NCBI GenBank assembly: GCA_012845835.1
Contig: JABAKD010000016.1
Location: 22,435,182 to 22,499,181 of the forward strand
Origin: Undaria pinnatifida
Taxonomy: Eukaryota; Sar; Phaeophyceae; Laminariales; Alariaceae
Direction: 5' to 3'
Length of the DNA: 64,000 nucleotides
Under the pieces are notes generated by a model. That model worked only from the letters and a program-made list of their open reading frames with translations, was not told the DNA's origin and did not search any database. The position numbers and the translations under genes were made by a program. This document shows positions 21,491 through 31,671 of this stretch, one piece after another (position 1 is the first letter of the stretch; every line of letters begins with the position of its first letter).

Positions 21491-22878
21491 TCCGTTGATG
21501 ATGGAGAAGAGCAACACGCCAGCAACTAGTCATAAGTCGTATAAATAATAATTAAAAATGATCAACCTGCCAGGGTAATAATTTAGTAAGTACAAGAGGT
21601 CGTTTCTTAACGGGGTGTATGTACAAGATGGATACATTTAGATAGTCTAATACTACAACAGCTGGGTATTGATACGTAGTGCTTAGTGTTAGGTTAGTAG
21701 CCTTTTTGTTTTTTAAACGACTCTAATGGTTCTATCACGTGTGCTGCCCACAACAATGGTGAGTGGTAGTCGGGATGACTTCGAACAAAAAAGTAAAGCT
21801 TACGGTTACCACACTAACTTGTGCACAAACTTTCATGCATTTCGTTCGTACATTTTAACTGCTCCATTGTAGTCACAAAATTAGGTGTATAGGTGCGTGC
21901 ATGCAGCTTGCATGAGTATCGGCACTAAATTTATCGAACTCACAGCTGACGTATTCAGACAATATTATTAGAGTACATACTGCTGTACGACTAGTTCCCG
22001 CAGGTGGCAACAACTGTTGTTGTTGTTGTTGTCGTTTTCTCACATTAACTCTTGTCGAAAAACTAGAGTCCGTGGTCACAAAAAAGTGCTGGAGCCCTAG
22101 GAAGATCCGAAAAACCAAGTGAAATCAAAATTCGTTAGGGAAATACTACGCTTTCCCGCCTTAAAACGCACGATACGGAAAAAGGCGCACAATTGAAAAG
22201 CTCCAATGTGCAAACTGAACTCACATGGCCGCGGGTATCCACTCAACTACAGCATAGAGTTCCCCCGTCCCCACAACTAACCAACTCGCGGCTACAAACT
22301 ACAGCGGTTGGGCTGCCTGCACCGAACGAACCGCACGGTAACCGTGAGTATAGACAAACGCGCCTGCTGTCTGGAGTGCTGTAAGAGTGGCGACCCGCGG
22401 GCATGCAGTGAAACAAGAGCAATGAAACCAAAAACCCCAGTACAGATATCAATGATCGCCCCTCCTTCCCGAGTTATTTGACAGGTTACAGCGCAGCTAC
22501 GACGACCGTGCCTGAAAATTGAAAATTGCGACAACAATGTGACTTACTGGGATTCCATACTCCCTCGTAGGAAGGACGGAGTGCGTTGGTTCTCCTTCTG
22601 TTGGCGGGGGCTGCTCAACCGGGAGGGGGGTTGATTTGGTTCGCCTCGCTCTGTTTGCTCAAGTCGGCGCGTCGGCTACCGTCAAATGATTTCGTCAGCA
22701 GACTTGCCGGGACCTAGTTGGCTAACGGCACACCACGATTAGTTTTTAGTCCGGAAATCTTTCCGACTCACAGCTCTACGAGTATACATTCGTAGAATAA
22801 GTTGATATTTTTGGAGTTTTCGCCGATATCTCGTCGAGTTCGAGCCAAATCAAGAACATATCGCATTTTTTTCCCTAT
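21491..22878. other. No gene; R4 and R1 relics
   Basis: A minus-strand R4 copy with a (TTG)n run lies at about 22010-22095. An old relic of the R1 5' block lies on the minus strand near 21915-21955 (ATCGAACTCACAGCTGACG). A weak R6 relative lies at about 21785-21830. No coding frame is convincing. Confidence 0.45.
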
Positions 22879-23217
22879 ACTACGAGCTGGGCCAGCCTAA
22901 AAACGGATAATCAATCCGAAGGTCGTATCTCGCGAACCACTGCAAATTAGAAAGAACTAAAGACACCGCTGTAATCGGCCAATCATCGTGCGTAGGCAGC
23001 GCCACGTGGTCACGTGCTTGGGCGTCATTCAACAAAATGATCAGGGGGTCTGAAAATATACTTGTATTTAGTGTGTAATAAACGGGTTTTTGAAACCGTT
23101 TTATGCGGCGGAACAACACGTACGATTTTTTTTTTCGCCAAGCTGTCAGCTGCAGCTTGTAGCACTCAGCACTCTGCTGCTGGTAGACACCCTGCGAGTC
23201 GCACCACTCGCGACGAC

Positions 23218-25093
23218 ATGGCGTCAAGCGCCAGTGGTGCTCCGGACTGGAAGAAGACCTCGGAGCCTACGGTCGACTTCGATAGGAGGGCGGGGAAGTG
23301 GAGGCTGAGGATGAAATACACGGCAAGCTCAAAAAAACCCACCATCATCGTGAGATCATCGTATGTCAGCACTCGCGAGGAGGTGGAAGCAATGGCAACT
23401 TGGTGGCGGCTGGGTTGGGAACAGGGAAACAAAGGCAAGAAGGTCAACCCACTCACACAGGTCAACCCACCCACACCTCCGGACCAACAGCAAAGCTCAG
23501 ACTCCCCGCCTACAGCAGAAGCCATGGCTACTCGTACGACTCTTCCGCAAGGCAAGTTCCATTCCGTGCCGTGTGTTTTTTTTTCCAGTATGTGTTTAAT
23601 TTTAATTGCGCCGCGTGCTGCTTGCGGCTGCTCGACGTTGTCCCTGTTGTCTAGTGAAGCTTGCACTGTCTGGCAAGATGCCTGTGCGTGCAGCTTTGCG
23701 TCGGTACGGTAGTGGGGATCCCCGCATACGTTTTATGTTGCTGCTGCACTGCTGTTTTTGAACCTGCGTCATAATGGTGCCGGTCCTACACTGCTGTTTG
23801 TGATACACCTGCGCCCGTGCAAGCACGGGACGCACTCTCTGCGGTTGGCGGTACTCGTACGTCCTGCTGCAACGAAATCGTGGTTACCGCATGCATGTGC
23901 TGGCTGTATTTTTGTCCGCACAAGCGCTACGAGTACGAGTACTGATGGTGGCAATAATGGTACATAGGCGCACGCGCCGATAGTGCCGTTGGCTTCACTT
24001 CTGTTCTCCTGTTTGACGTTGCCCTTGCTGTCTCACGTAGCTTGCATTGTCCGGCCAGATGTCTACGTTCAGCTTTTGGCCGGTACAGCAGTGCTGACCG
24101 CAGATGTTCATGTTGCTCTTCCACTGCTGTTATACGTACTCTTGTGAGAATGGTACCGATCCTACTGCTGTTTGTGTGATACGTCTACGCCCCTGCAAGC
24201 GTGGGAGACTTGACCCACTCTGCGATTGACGGTACTTGTTTACGTGGAAACCACGCCTACGTGCCAGCCGTGTTTGTGTCCTGACCAGAGCCAGTGGCAA
24301 CACGTGTCTCAGGTGCACACTGACGCTGCCGTTACTACAGTATCCGCCTGCATGGCTGTGAGCACGACTGCCAGTACGAACAAACGCCTGTACTGTTGAT
24401 TGACTGTTCCCCGCGTTCTCCCCATCGCTTTCCAACGCGACAGGTAAATCTCGCAATAGCTTGCACCGGCTGAGCGGCGCGCAAGAGAACGAGTTTAAGA
24501 GACAACGCCTCGCAGGGGGTATCGTGGCACGTGGGGAATGGATGGCATCGACGGTCCTGAGCGATCGAGACAAGCGGATCATCTCGCGTGCATGGTTTAG
24601 GCGCGACGAGAGTCTGGGGAAGAAGTTCACAGCACGGAGGTTTTATCTCGGGCATCGCATCACCGAGCTGAAGGCCAGAGTGCAGGCGGACGCGGTACTC
24701 ATCTTCCGTCTTCGGAAAGGTCTGTTGGGGGACATCACCGAGTTGCTTCATGCCGACGACGAGTGCTCTGCTGGCGAGAGAGATGGCATGGACGCGGAGG
24801 CGGGTGGGCACCTCGCGGGCGCCGACGCACTCCCGCCGGGGGCCAGTGCCACACAGCGCAATCGGTTGTTCAGTCAGGCGATGTCGGTCATGGAGGTGGT
24901 GCAACAACAACGCGACCGGGATCTGCTCCAACTGGGCGAGCTCGAAGATGCCAAGCGAGTCGCCGACACCACGAAAGCCACCGCTTCGCTCGCCACGCAG
25001 AAAACAGTAGAAGCAAAGGTGTTCAAGCACATGGACGAAGCCTCGCGCATTCGGTCCCCTTGCGTACTGATACTGCCTTGCGCGCCCTTATGA
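23218..25093 (+). CDS. Two-exon hypothetical protein, 327 residues, GC-AG intron
   Basis: Exon 1 runs 23218-23551 from an ATG in good context (GACGACATGG). Exon 2 runs 24444-25093. The proposed intron (23552-24443) has a GCAAGT donor after AAG and a GACAG acceptor. Phase is kept exactly: G from exon 1 plus GT from exon 2 gives Gly, then KSRNSLHRLSGAQENE. Residues about 18-70 (DRRAGKWRLRMKY, then STREEVEAMATWW) recall the beta-strand plus helix layout of AP2-like DNA-binding domains, but this is a weak resemblance. Residues 75-110 are Pro/Gln-rich. The exon 2 part is basic, then helical and Gln/Glu-rich (VMEVVQQQRDRDLLQLGELE), probably a coiled coil. Without splicing the first frame would stop at 23712. 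It lies inside an inverted-repeat unit. DNA-binding accessory protein or transposase of a new type are possibilities only. Confidence 0.5.
23630..24390 (+). repeat. Tandem duplication of about 370-380 bp filling the intron
   Basis: Segments of about 23630-24005 and 24010-24390 align in order: GACGTTG-CCCT-TGTCT, AGCTTGCA-TGTC-GG, CAGATG, TGTT-GCTG-CACTGCTGTT, AATGGTACCG/AATGGTGCCG, CCTAC-CTGCTGTTTGTG, CGCCC-TGCAAGC, CACTCT-CG, then ACGAGTACGAGTAC-like sequence. Together the copies make up nearly the whole 892-bp intron of the gene at 23218-25093. Divergence is considerable. Confidence 0.65.
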
Positions 25094-25341
25094 TTTCGTA
25101 CTTGTGTTCTTTCATGGAGACGCTTTTTGACATATATTGTCAAGTGCGACCATGGGGTAGATTTCAGGCAAGTACGTGAGCTAATGTGATAACATCATCA
25201 TCATCATCATCAGTAGCACTCGTGGGAGAAACTCTCGTATTGATAGCACAGCACCGTTGGTACGTACGGAGGGGTAGAAATGGGAGGAATTGGTAGAAGT
25301 GTCGCGCTCTGACACTTTTTTGTTCGTTGCGATCCGTGCCG

Positions 25342-25623
25342 ATGTTTGGTGCCCTACGTAGTGTCACTGGAATACTACACGCGTATAATTATGTCGCCAT
25401 GAATGGCAACACATCATTTTGGGTGGCCTTTTATCGCGAGCAATTGAACCGCATCGCTCGGGACCTTAATATTAATCTACGAGGTACAGATGAGTGCTCG
25501 CAGCGTCGCAGTACTACGTGCTGCAAAGGTCTTCCGCCCCTCCCTCAGAATACGCCCGAAAAGAAGGACCCGATAAAATGCGCTGCCCCGCTCAACTTTG
25601 TGAAGTTTGATCTGAAATTTTAA
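25342..25623 (+). CDS. Possible small hypothetical protein, 93 residues
   Basis: ATG-led frame with protein-like composition (NTSFWVAFYREQLNRIARDL). Followed by AT-rich DNA and a poly-T run at 25665-25684. It lies downstream of the spliced gene on the same strand, within the same inverted-repeat unit, so it could be a 3' exon or a second gene of that unit. No family recognised. Confidence 0.3.
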   Translation: MFGALRSVTGILHAYNYVAMNGNTSFWVAFYREQLNRIARDLNINLRGTDECSQRRSTTCCKGLPPLPQNTPEKKDPIKCAAPLNFVKFDLKF

Positions 25624-25894
25624 CGTCGTATTTAAATTGCATGTGCACACAAACGACAAGCGTACCTTTTTTTTTTTTTTTTTTCTTTAAAAAGTTATGT
25701 CTACTTTTGTATTTTTTTGGATATTTATATTGGTAATTTCTCTCGGACTAACGGAAAAAAAAAAAACGGGTCGCTTCTCAATTGTTGGTTAATACATTAT
25801 AAACATCGTGTTGAAACCTCACGTCCCAATTCGTAATATTGAGCGGGGCATAGTCAATCCACTGATCTAGCCGATTTTAAGCTGGCCCAGCTCG

Positions 25895-26599
25895 TACATA
25901 GTTCATGTTTTGGGACACGCACTGATGTATCAACGCCACTGCTTTCGTATATTTCAATTGAAACCGCGTACATAGTTGTTCGCGAGATATGGCATCAATA
26001 CTGCTGTTGATTCTACGAAAAATAAAAGACAGATATACTACATCATAGCTGCGCGATCGATCCAAAAAGAATGGTATTTACGATGTTCAACTAAGAAGCT
26101 TTGCAGACGGCGTGTGATCCTTCGAACGCGCGTTTAACGGGAAGTGCATGGCAGGGCATAGATTAGTGGTTTAGCGTCAGTTGCGCCGATGCAACGCAAC
26201 AGGCGACGCAAGGCGTGTTGCAAACGCGCAACATCAAATTTAGGCTCGGGCGTATACCCTCGTGAAGGATGCACGCCGGTTACGCCCCTACTAAGGCAAG
26301 GCAGCACAGGTCGGGATACAGGTGGTAGATGCTCCGTAGTCGCACGACCCAGTCTATATTTGTAATGAATGCCATGGACTAGGTACAATGACCGAATTCA
26401 TGAGAAACAGATAAAACACAAAACAAGATAGCTACTTTATGGTGGTTTTCGAATTTTGAATGTGCATTTCGCCCATTAGAAATATTGGAAGTACAACGGC
26501 TCTCGAAATTCCTTCCAGGTACCTTCCACCATAAATCTCAATGTGGGTTTCTCTGTCCAAAAAATTAGAAATTCGTGTCTCGGTTCACCACCGTTAATA
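25895..26599. other. No gene; R1 relic
   Basis: A relic of the R1 5' block appears near 26080-26150 (AAGCTTTGCAGACGGCGTGTGATCC, then CGCGCGT). Minus-strand frames at 25877-26065 and 26134-26388 are open but not identifiable. Confidence 0.35.
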
Positions 26600-27135
26600 A
26601 TAAATACATAAAAGAAACACTCCATCTGTGAGATCGAAGATTTCGTCCACACTCGTCTTTGCAAGCTGGTTGATACCCCGATCGCGCGTAATACTGGGTG
26701 TGTGTTTGACTGGTTCTTACTACGATAGCCCCCCCAAGAACCTGCGATATTAACGAACGCTTCATGTCTGCTGGACACGAGGAAGGCCGCTATCAAATAA
26801 TGGTCTGCCATATGTTTTATTGTTTGCAAAGGACTACTAGGACTATCATACAATAACGTCAGGGTGGCAAGGGGCACCACAATTCAGGAGGTGAGGCCGG
26901 AAGCAGGTTTAAAAACCGCCAGCTTCGTTCAAGAAAAGTTGGTGGGGCCTGCCGTAGAAAAACTTGTCTTCATTAAGGATATAGGTGGGAGACTCCCCTC
27001 GCAACTACATAAAGTGTAGCTATCCGCGTCGACAGGGTGATGTTAGTCAGTCTGTGCGCGAAAAGTGAAAAAACCGTTTTTGAGGGGGTCAAAATCTCAC
27101 AGCTGTAGAAGGAAATGCGTCAGTTTGTCAGGTGT
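26600..27135 (+). repeat. Repeat family R1, copy split by a MITE
   Basis: The R1 5' block starts at about 26605, runs to GTGTGTGTTT near 26708, is interrupted by a MITE-B copy (26709-26965), and resumes with CTTCATTAAGGATATAGG at about 26967. It continues to CAGCTGTAGAAGGAAATGCG near 27118, where a minisatellite takes over. The order shows that the MITE inserted into an existing R1. Confidence 0.7.
26709..26965 (+). mobile_element. MITE-B, copy nested in R1
   Basis: Starts near GACTGGTTCTTACTACGATAGCCCCC, contains AACGAACGCTTCA, CATATGTTTT-TTGTTTGCAAAGG, GGGGCACCA, and ends near AAGAAAAGTTGG-GGGGCCTGCCGTAG. The same order occurs at 47195-47440 and 56700-56942. Non-coding, about 245 bp. Confidence 0.7.
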
Positions 27136-27365
27136 ATGTATGTCGTATGTATGTGGTGTATGTATAGACTATGGTGTAAATATGTTGTATGTATGGTGTA
27201 AGTATAGTGTGAATATGGTGTGTGTATGGTGTACATATGGCGTGTGTATGGTGTAAGTATGGTGCATGTATGGTGTATGTATTATGTGCGTATGTGGTCA
27301 TTGTATGTATGGATACATGGTGTAAGTGTCGTGTGTGTATGGTGCAAGTATGGTGTGAGTATATA
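27120..27365 (+). repeat. TATGGTGTA minisatellite
   Basis: About twenty imperfect units of 10-14 bases built on GTATGGTGTA. It begins inside the end of an R1 copy. The open frames over it are repeat artefacts. Confidence 0.75.
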
Positions 27366-27639
27366 TGTCGACCAAGGCTACGATGGAGGCAGTAAGTAGT
27401 TCCCGTGTTGGTGTTGATGTGAACAAGAAACGGTTTCTGAATGGCGGGTCTCAATGACCCTAAATCATCGTCGGATATAGGTCATACTTCTTCCTTTTTC
27501 TTGTCGCGTACCTAACTCATTGAATTTTTTATCCGGTCGGCAGTTAAACAGTCGTCCAAGTCATTCTTTTGGTTAAGGAGGACATGGCATGACCTCCTAC
27601 TGTAAGAAACCTCAGAAAAAATGTGGTGCACCTCTACCG
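27366..27639. other. No feature recognised
   Basis: The start (GACCAAGGCTACGATGG) resembles the left flank and end of the MITE at 5419, but no partner end was found. No gene. Confidence 0.3.
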
Positions 27640-28125
27640 TCTTATAGTAACTCGTACAACCAGTGAGGGGAGGGCGGAGTTTCTAAGGGCGCCGGGCCCG
27701 GGTTTGAACAAGAGGGAGCTGGAGGGGGGGGAACGGGCGGGGCAACTAAATCTATCTGTGCGCGGAAAATACAAAAACAAATGTAACGCTTGTGGAAGGA
27801 ATGCATCAGTCTAAAACGTTAATCCTGTAAGTCGTACAACCAGTGGGAAGTCGGAGTGGTCGAAGGGGTAAGGGGTGGGTTGTGGAAAGGGGATTTCCAA
27901 CAGATTTATGTCGCAAAATCTTGGGGTTGCTATACGCGTGGTGCTAGGTCTAGACGATGGTGAGGGTGGTGGGAAAGGAGGGGGCGTTGGGGCGGGGGGG
28001 GGTGGGGACGAATTGGAGCTACAAACTGGATGGTTAGAAATATAATAAGGTGACATTTTTACTGCGTGGTAGTGTATATTACTCAGTAAGATTTCGTTTT
28101 TTAGGTGCGGTGTTTGAACGAGAGG
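27640..28125 (+). repeat. Repeat family R1, 3' part
   Basis: Carries the middle and 3' blocks (GAGGGGAGGGCGGAGTTT, GTGCTAGGTCTAGACGATGG, GAAGGAGGGGGCGTTGG, GGTGCGGTGTTTGAACGAGAGGGAGCG). The GTAAGTCGTACAACCAGTG segment occurs twice (about 27640 and 27828), so part of the middle is duplicated. The 5' block is absent. Confidence 0.65.
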
Positions 28126-28239
28126 GAGCGCGGGAACATCAATGATCGTAGTACAGGAACAACCGATCTACTCAGGAGCTACACAGCATCGTTCGAAAAC
28201 TGTTGGTGTTTTCGTTGTACTGACATACATTATGTTCTT

Positions 28240-28535
28240 TTCACACCTCTACTTTCCAGCCTCTGGACAAGCCGTGGTCACAGGTGTCATCCGTTCACCC
28301 CCCCGGTTCTTGCCTTCAATATTTTTCGCGCACAGGGTTCGGCAATCCCACTGCTCGTCGATCGTTCACTGTGTTGCTAACTCACGCTCTCGCGATTTGC
28401 GCAAGTCAATTTGTGCACAAGAAAAAGCCCCCACGAACTTGTACGAGTATGCACTCAGGGGGATTCGAAGTCACGAAGCTGACCTATATCAAGCTCAAGG
28501 ATAATTCCGTACACCACCGGGGCGACCGGCCCATA
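28240..28535 (-). mobile_element. tRNA-derived SINE, antisense
   Basis: Full-length layout on the minus strand. The tRNA-like head lies at about 28455-28530, with a B-box-like GAGTTCGAATCC variant and an A-box-like TGGTGTACGG. The body runs to the GACCACGGCTTGTCC landmark near 28265. It is head to head with the sense copy that begins at about 28545. Confidence 0.7.
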
Positions 28536-28544
28536 CTACTCGTA

Positions 28545-29140
28545 CTTATGGCCGGTGGCCCCGATGGCGTATCAGGTTATCGTCGGGCCTCTAGTGTAGG
28601 TCAGCGTCGTGAGTTCGAGTCTCCCCGAGTCCATACTTGAAACCATTCGTGTGCGATTTGATTTTTTTCTGGGGCACAAATTGACTTGCGGAAAGCGCAA
28701 GGGCGTGAGTTGGCCGCAGCAGCAGCATACATACATACAATGGAGGTATGTAGCACTGTTGGTCTCAAGTTGTTTTTGTTTGACGGGGCTAATTGTCGAA
28801 ATACGGGTCATAATTTTGATACATGATTATCGTCGTGCCTAGCTAGGCCATGCGATTTTTCATCCGGAACGGCACCACCTGTACTCGATAGCAGTTTTTT
28901 TTGCCCAACAAAAGTTTTTGGAGATCTTTGGCTACCAAATGGAGGGACTTTGTAAAAGTGATGGTGGACTCCCATCGTAGACCGCGTCATCAAAAATACA
29001 CATACATACAACACCATCATCAGCAAATACACGAGCAGTGTGGGATTGTTGAACCCCATGCGCGATACAAACTGACGGCAAGAACCGAGGGGAAGAAGGG
29101 ACGGCACCTGTGACCACGGCTTGTCTACAAGCTGGAAAGT
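28545..29140 (+). mobile_element. tRNA-derived SINE, sense, split by a 310-bp insert
   Basis: The head has an A-box-like TGGCGTATCAGG (28565) and a B-box-like GAGTTCGAGTC (28612) about 46 bases apart, as in a tRNA gene. The body runs to GCGTGAGTTGGC at about 28718. A segment of about 310 bp flanked by ACATACATACAA on both sides (28730 and 29000) intervenes. The 3' body resumes at GCAGTGTGGGATTGTTGAACC (about 29035) and ends near AAGTAGAGGTGTGC. Confidence 0.65.
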
Positions 29141-29162
29141 AGAGGTGTGCTTAAAAATACGC

Positions 29163-29322
29163 TAGGTGGTCCTATATAGTGCGGGTATGTGTCACCAAAA
29201 TTTACCCGCACTATACCGGGCACCCGCACTATATAAAAACCGACCACTATAAAAGGGTCTATATCGTGCAGAAAGATTTCACCCGCTCTATATCGGGCAC
29301 CCGCACTATATAGGGCCACCTA
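29163..29322. mobile_element. MITE with TAGGTGG ends
   Basis: The left end TAGGTGGTCCTATATAGTGC and the right end GCACTATATAGGGCCACCTA are inverted repeats (23 of 25 matched when extended). The interior has a direct repeat of ACCCGC(A/T)CTATA-CGGGCACCCGCACTATATA, so the element is built from four related inverted units and could fold into a near-continuous hairpin. 160 bp, non-coding. Confidence 0.75.
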
Positions 29323-29327
29323 CTGTA

Positions 29328-29440
29328 GTTAAATCGACACACGACGCGTAAGAAAATACGTGCAAGTGTGGTGAGCTAAAGCTTTATTTTTCCTTATCCG
29401 CCGGAGGATAAAAAAATTGGAAAAAAAAATAGCAAAAAAA
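29328..29440 (+). repeat. Dispersed repeat R6, copy 2
   Basis: Matches 4985-5095 on the opposite strand (landmarks given there). It begins directly after the MITE at 29163-29322. An A-rich stretch follows. Confidence 0.6.
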
Positions 29441-30229
29441 AAAACTACGAAGTAGTACTCGCAGTGTTGTTGTAATAGGCCGTGAGCTGTTTATATTGCA
29501 CTTTCACGTATGTTTATATTCGTACACCTGGTGAACAACTTCGGAACGACGTACAAATAGCCTCTGTCAGGAGGCCAAGAAAACTATTGTAATTAATGGT
29601 AGGTGTGTGATACCTGCAGTGCATCATGTACTGCATCATGCATTCACGGTCCCGGAGCTTGCTGCGTGCCGAGCTTTAAACAAGAGAAAGTTCAGACCCT
29701 TCTCCATGTAGAGATTGCATGAAAGCTCCGTTCAGGGGTTTGAACTCGACATTGTACATACTGCCGCTGTGTACCGGGTACATTTTCTGGTAGCAGTTAC
29801 TAAATTGTTTCAAACCCAGACCGGGTATCAACGTACTGTACCACTACTGTAAGACAACAAGGTAGCAGCAGTACAAGGATTGGCGCACTTTACATGTTTT
29901 CACTTCACCGGGTACATGTTTGATGGCACGATAACATGAAAGTGTACGAGTCTGGTGGCACCAGTTGTCGCCCCATTTGGTGTGAGGAGACATCAATAAA
30001 TGGCAACAATCGCGAATCCATCCGTTTATCAGAGTTGACCCCAGAGGTTGCTTGCACGAGCATCCCTGATGGGTAGTCCGCGGGTATGATATACGTACCT
30101 GTGACCACGGACTTGATTATGCGAGTTAACGTGAGAACAACAACAACAACGTACCCAAAATAGGCACACGGATTTTTTTCGTCATGTCATAACATCCACC
30201 CCCCTGCGACGCGTCGCTAACGACCCTTT
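29441..30229. other. No gene; one R4 tail
   Basis: Mostly unassigned. R4 with an (AAC)n tail lies at 30098-30152 (CTGTGACCACGGACTTGATT, GCGAGTTAACGTGAGAAC). A direct repeat of ACCGGGTACAT occurs at about 29776 and 29908. Confidence 0.4.
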
Positions 30230-30653
30230 TCAACGGCTTAACAAGCAGGTTGCACAATGAATCACGTGGTTTAACCTCCTGCGCATCGTGAATGGGAAAA
30301 AGAGGCATCTGCTCGCCACCCAAAAATGTACCTTTGACACTCTAGCACCAAATCGTCGGTACATATACACTGCAAACGGCTTCGTAGTGAGAGGTAAAAA
30401 ACAGGCAACGCAGGGAGAGGTAAACGTTCCAGAGCAAAAAAGCAAATAGTAGTTAGCGTGACATGTTGTGCTGATGATGCACCACACCGGATACACTATC
30501 CCCTACTGCTGCCTGCCGTATCAGGTTGAGCAGTGCAGTAACATTTGGGCTACACACCTGAGCCGTGAAGCCGCCGCACGGGAAGATGGTCTTGAACAAA
30601 TCAGAAGAACGCGTTGACAAGCCAGATGGGGGGATGGCGGCTGTCTTACACAA
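30126..30653 (-). CDS. Possible two-exon hypothetical gene fragment
   Basis: Upstream minus-strand segment 30650-30495 (KTAAIPPSGLSTRSSDLFKT, then LLNLIRQAAVGDS) and downstream segment of about 30335-30150 (GGEQMPLFPIHDAQEVKPRD) are both protein-like. Between them the frames are not. An intron with donor GTATCC (just after GGGATA) and an acceptor near GTGCTAG is possible, but the phase has not been proved. The downstream part ends in a basic stretch. No family recognised and no start codon found. Confidence 0.3.
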
Positions 30654-31671
30654 TGTTTATGTCGGCCACTCTCCCTTTCGCTGGGCCTGATTGTACTAAC
30701 TGCTGTGGCTGCTACTACTAGTATCTGTTGCTGTGATTAGATGAACCTAAACGCTCGTCAAAGCATAATATTCATACCCATGCACGATACGGCGGTGGGG
30801 TGGAAAAGTGAATTTATTAGATGAATAATGACTTCAATTCTCGAATGCTGTATTAAGAGCGAACATATAGATAACTTATAATATTCTGTATTCGTACTCT
30901 TCCCGATATTAGCCCCGGGGGAAGAAAAAAAAAAATAATCTGCCTACGATACATATGATGAAGCAGTATAGTGGTAACTACAGTAATCAATTTCACGTGA
31001 TAAATACTTCGAAGTATATAAAGTAGAGTTGATGTTTTACCGAGCTCAAAATACCCCACCTAAAGTATAAATACCAACACGTACCATTTTAGTGGACAAA
31101 AAATATGACACCTCCCAAAAAAAACTCACTCATATATTATATCACGAGTACAAACAACGCAGCCTGCGAAGATGAGTATTGACCTGAAATTCGTCGAACT
31201 CACGGCTGACGTCCTCGAAAATTAGTCATAAAATGGATATGAGGTTGATTCGTCCTTTATGATTTGTTTGCTATACGCTTTGTTTACCCGTTGCTTCTTT
31301 CCGATTTTCATATTTTGTTTTAGTTGTTGCTTTCCCTTCGTGTCCCCGAATAAATTCCCTGCACAAATTTTTATATCATGGAATGGTTGGCGATGGATGC
31401 TAAGTAAACTAGTGGACTCTACCATTTTACCGATCCATTTGCCAGAGCACACTATTGACACACGTCATTGCACGCCTACACACGACTCTGCCTCGAGCAC
31501 CAAACCAAGAAGGACTCAGACTGCAGCGATGGAGGTCATACGCGAAAGACCCCGTTTCGTAGCTGCCATTTTGTTTTTTTGTGGTGGTAATTCTGTCATT
31601 CGGTATCCACCACAGATCAACCGATCCAAGCCAGCGGCAATCAGAACTCAGCGCACATCAACAAGGTCGTA
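30654..31671. other. No gene; R1 relic on the minus strand
   Basis: An old relic of the R1 5' block lies at about 31150-31220 on the minus strand (GTGAGTTCGACGAATTTCAGG, ACTCATCTTCGCAGGCTGCG). The plus frame at 31259-31789 is partly made of R1 sequence and is not a gene. AT-rich from 30880 to 31150. Confidence 0.4.

Larger units (their letters stand above)
22879..25894. mobile_element. 3-kb unit with 22-bp terminal inverted repeats
   Basis: TACGAGCTGGGCCAGC followed by CTAAAA at 22880-22901, and the inverse (TTTTAA then GCTGGCCCAGCTCGTA) at 25873-25894, match at 21 of 22 positions. The core GCTGGGCCAGC is itself nearly palindromic, but the flanking bases match only in inverted orientation. 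The unit contains one spliced gene (23218-25093) and a possible second small frame (25342-25623). Size and structure fit a class II DNA transposon, yet the encoded protein is not a transposase that I recognise. No target duplication could be fixed by eye. The inverted repeats could instead be two unrelated copies of a shorter repeat. Confidence 0.45.

Noticed and set aside
27120-27454. Tyr/Thr/His-rich minus-strand frame resembling a repeat protein
   Set aside because: It is the translation of the GTATGGTGTA minisatellite.
28105-28640. Three overlapping plus-strand frames of 91-120 codons
   Set aside because: They lie entirely over R1 and SINE sequence and recur with the repeats, so they are repeat artefacts.
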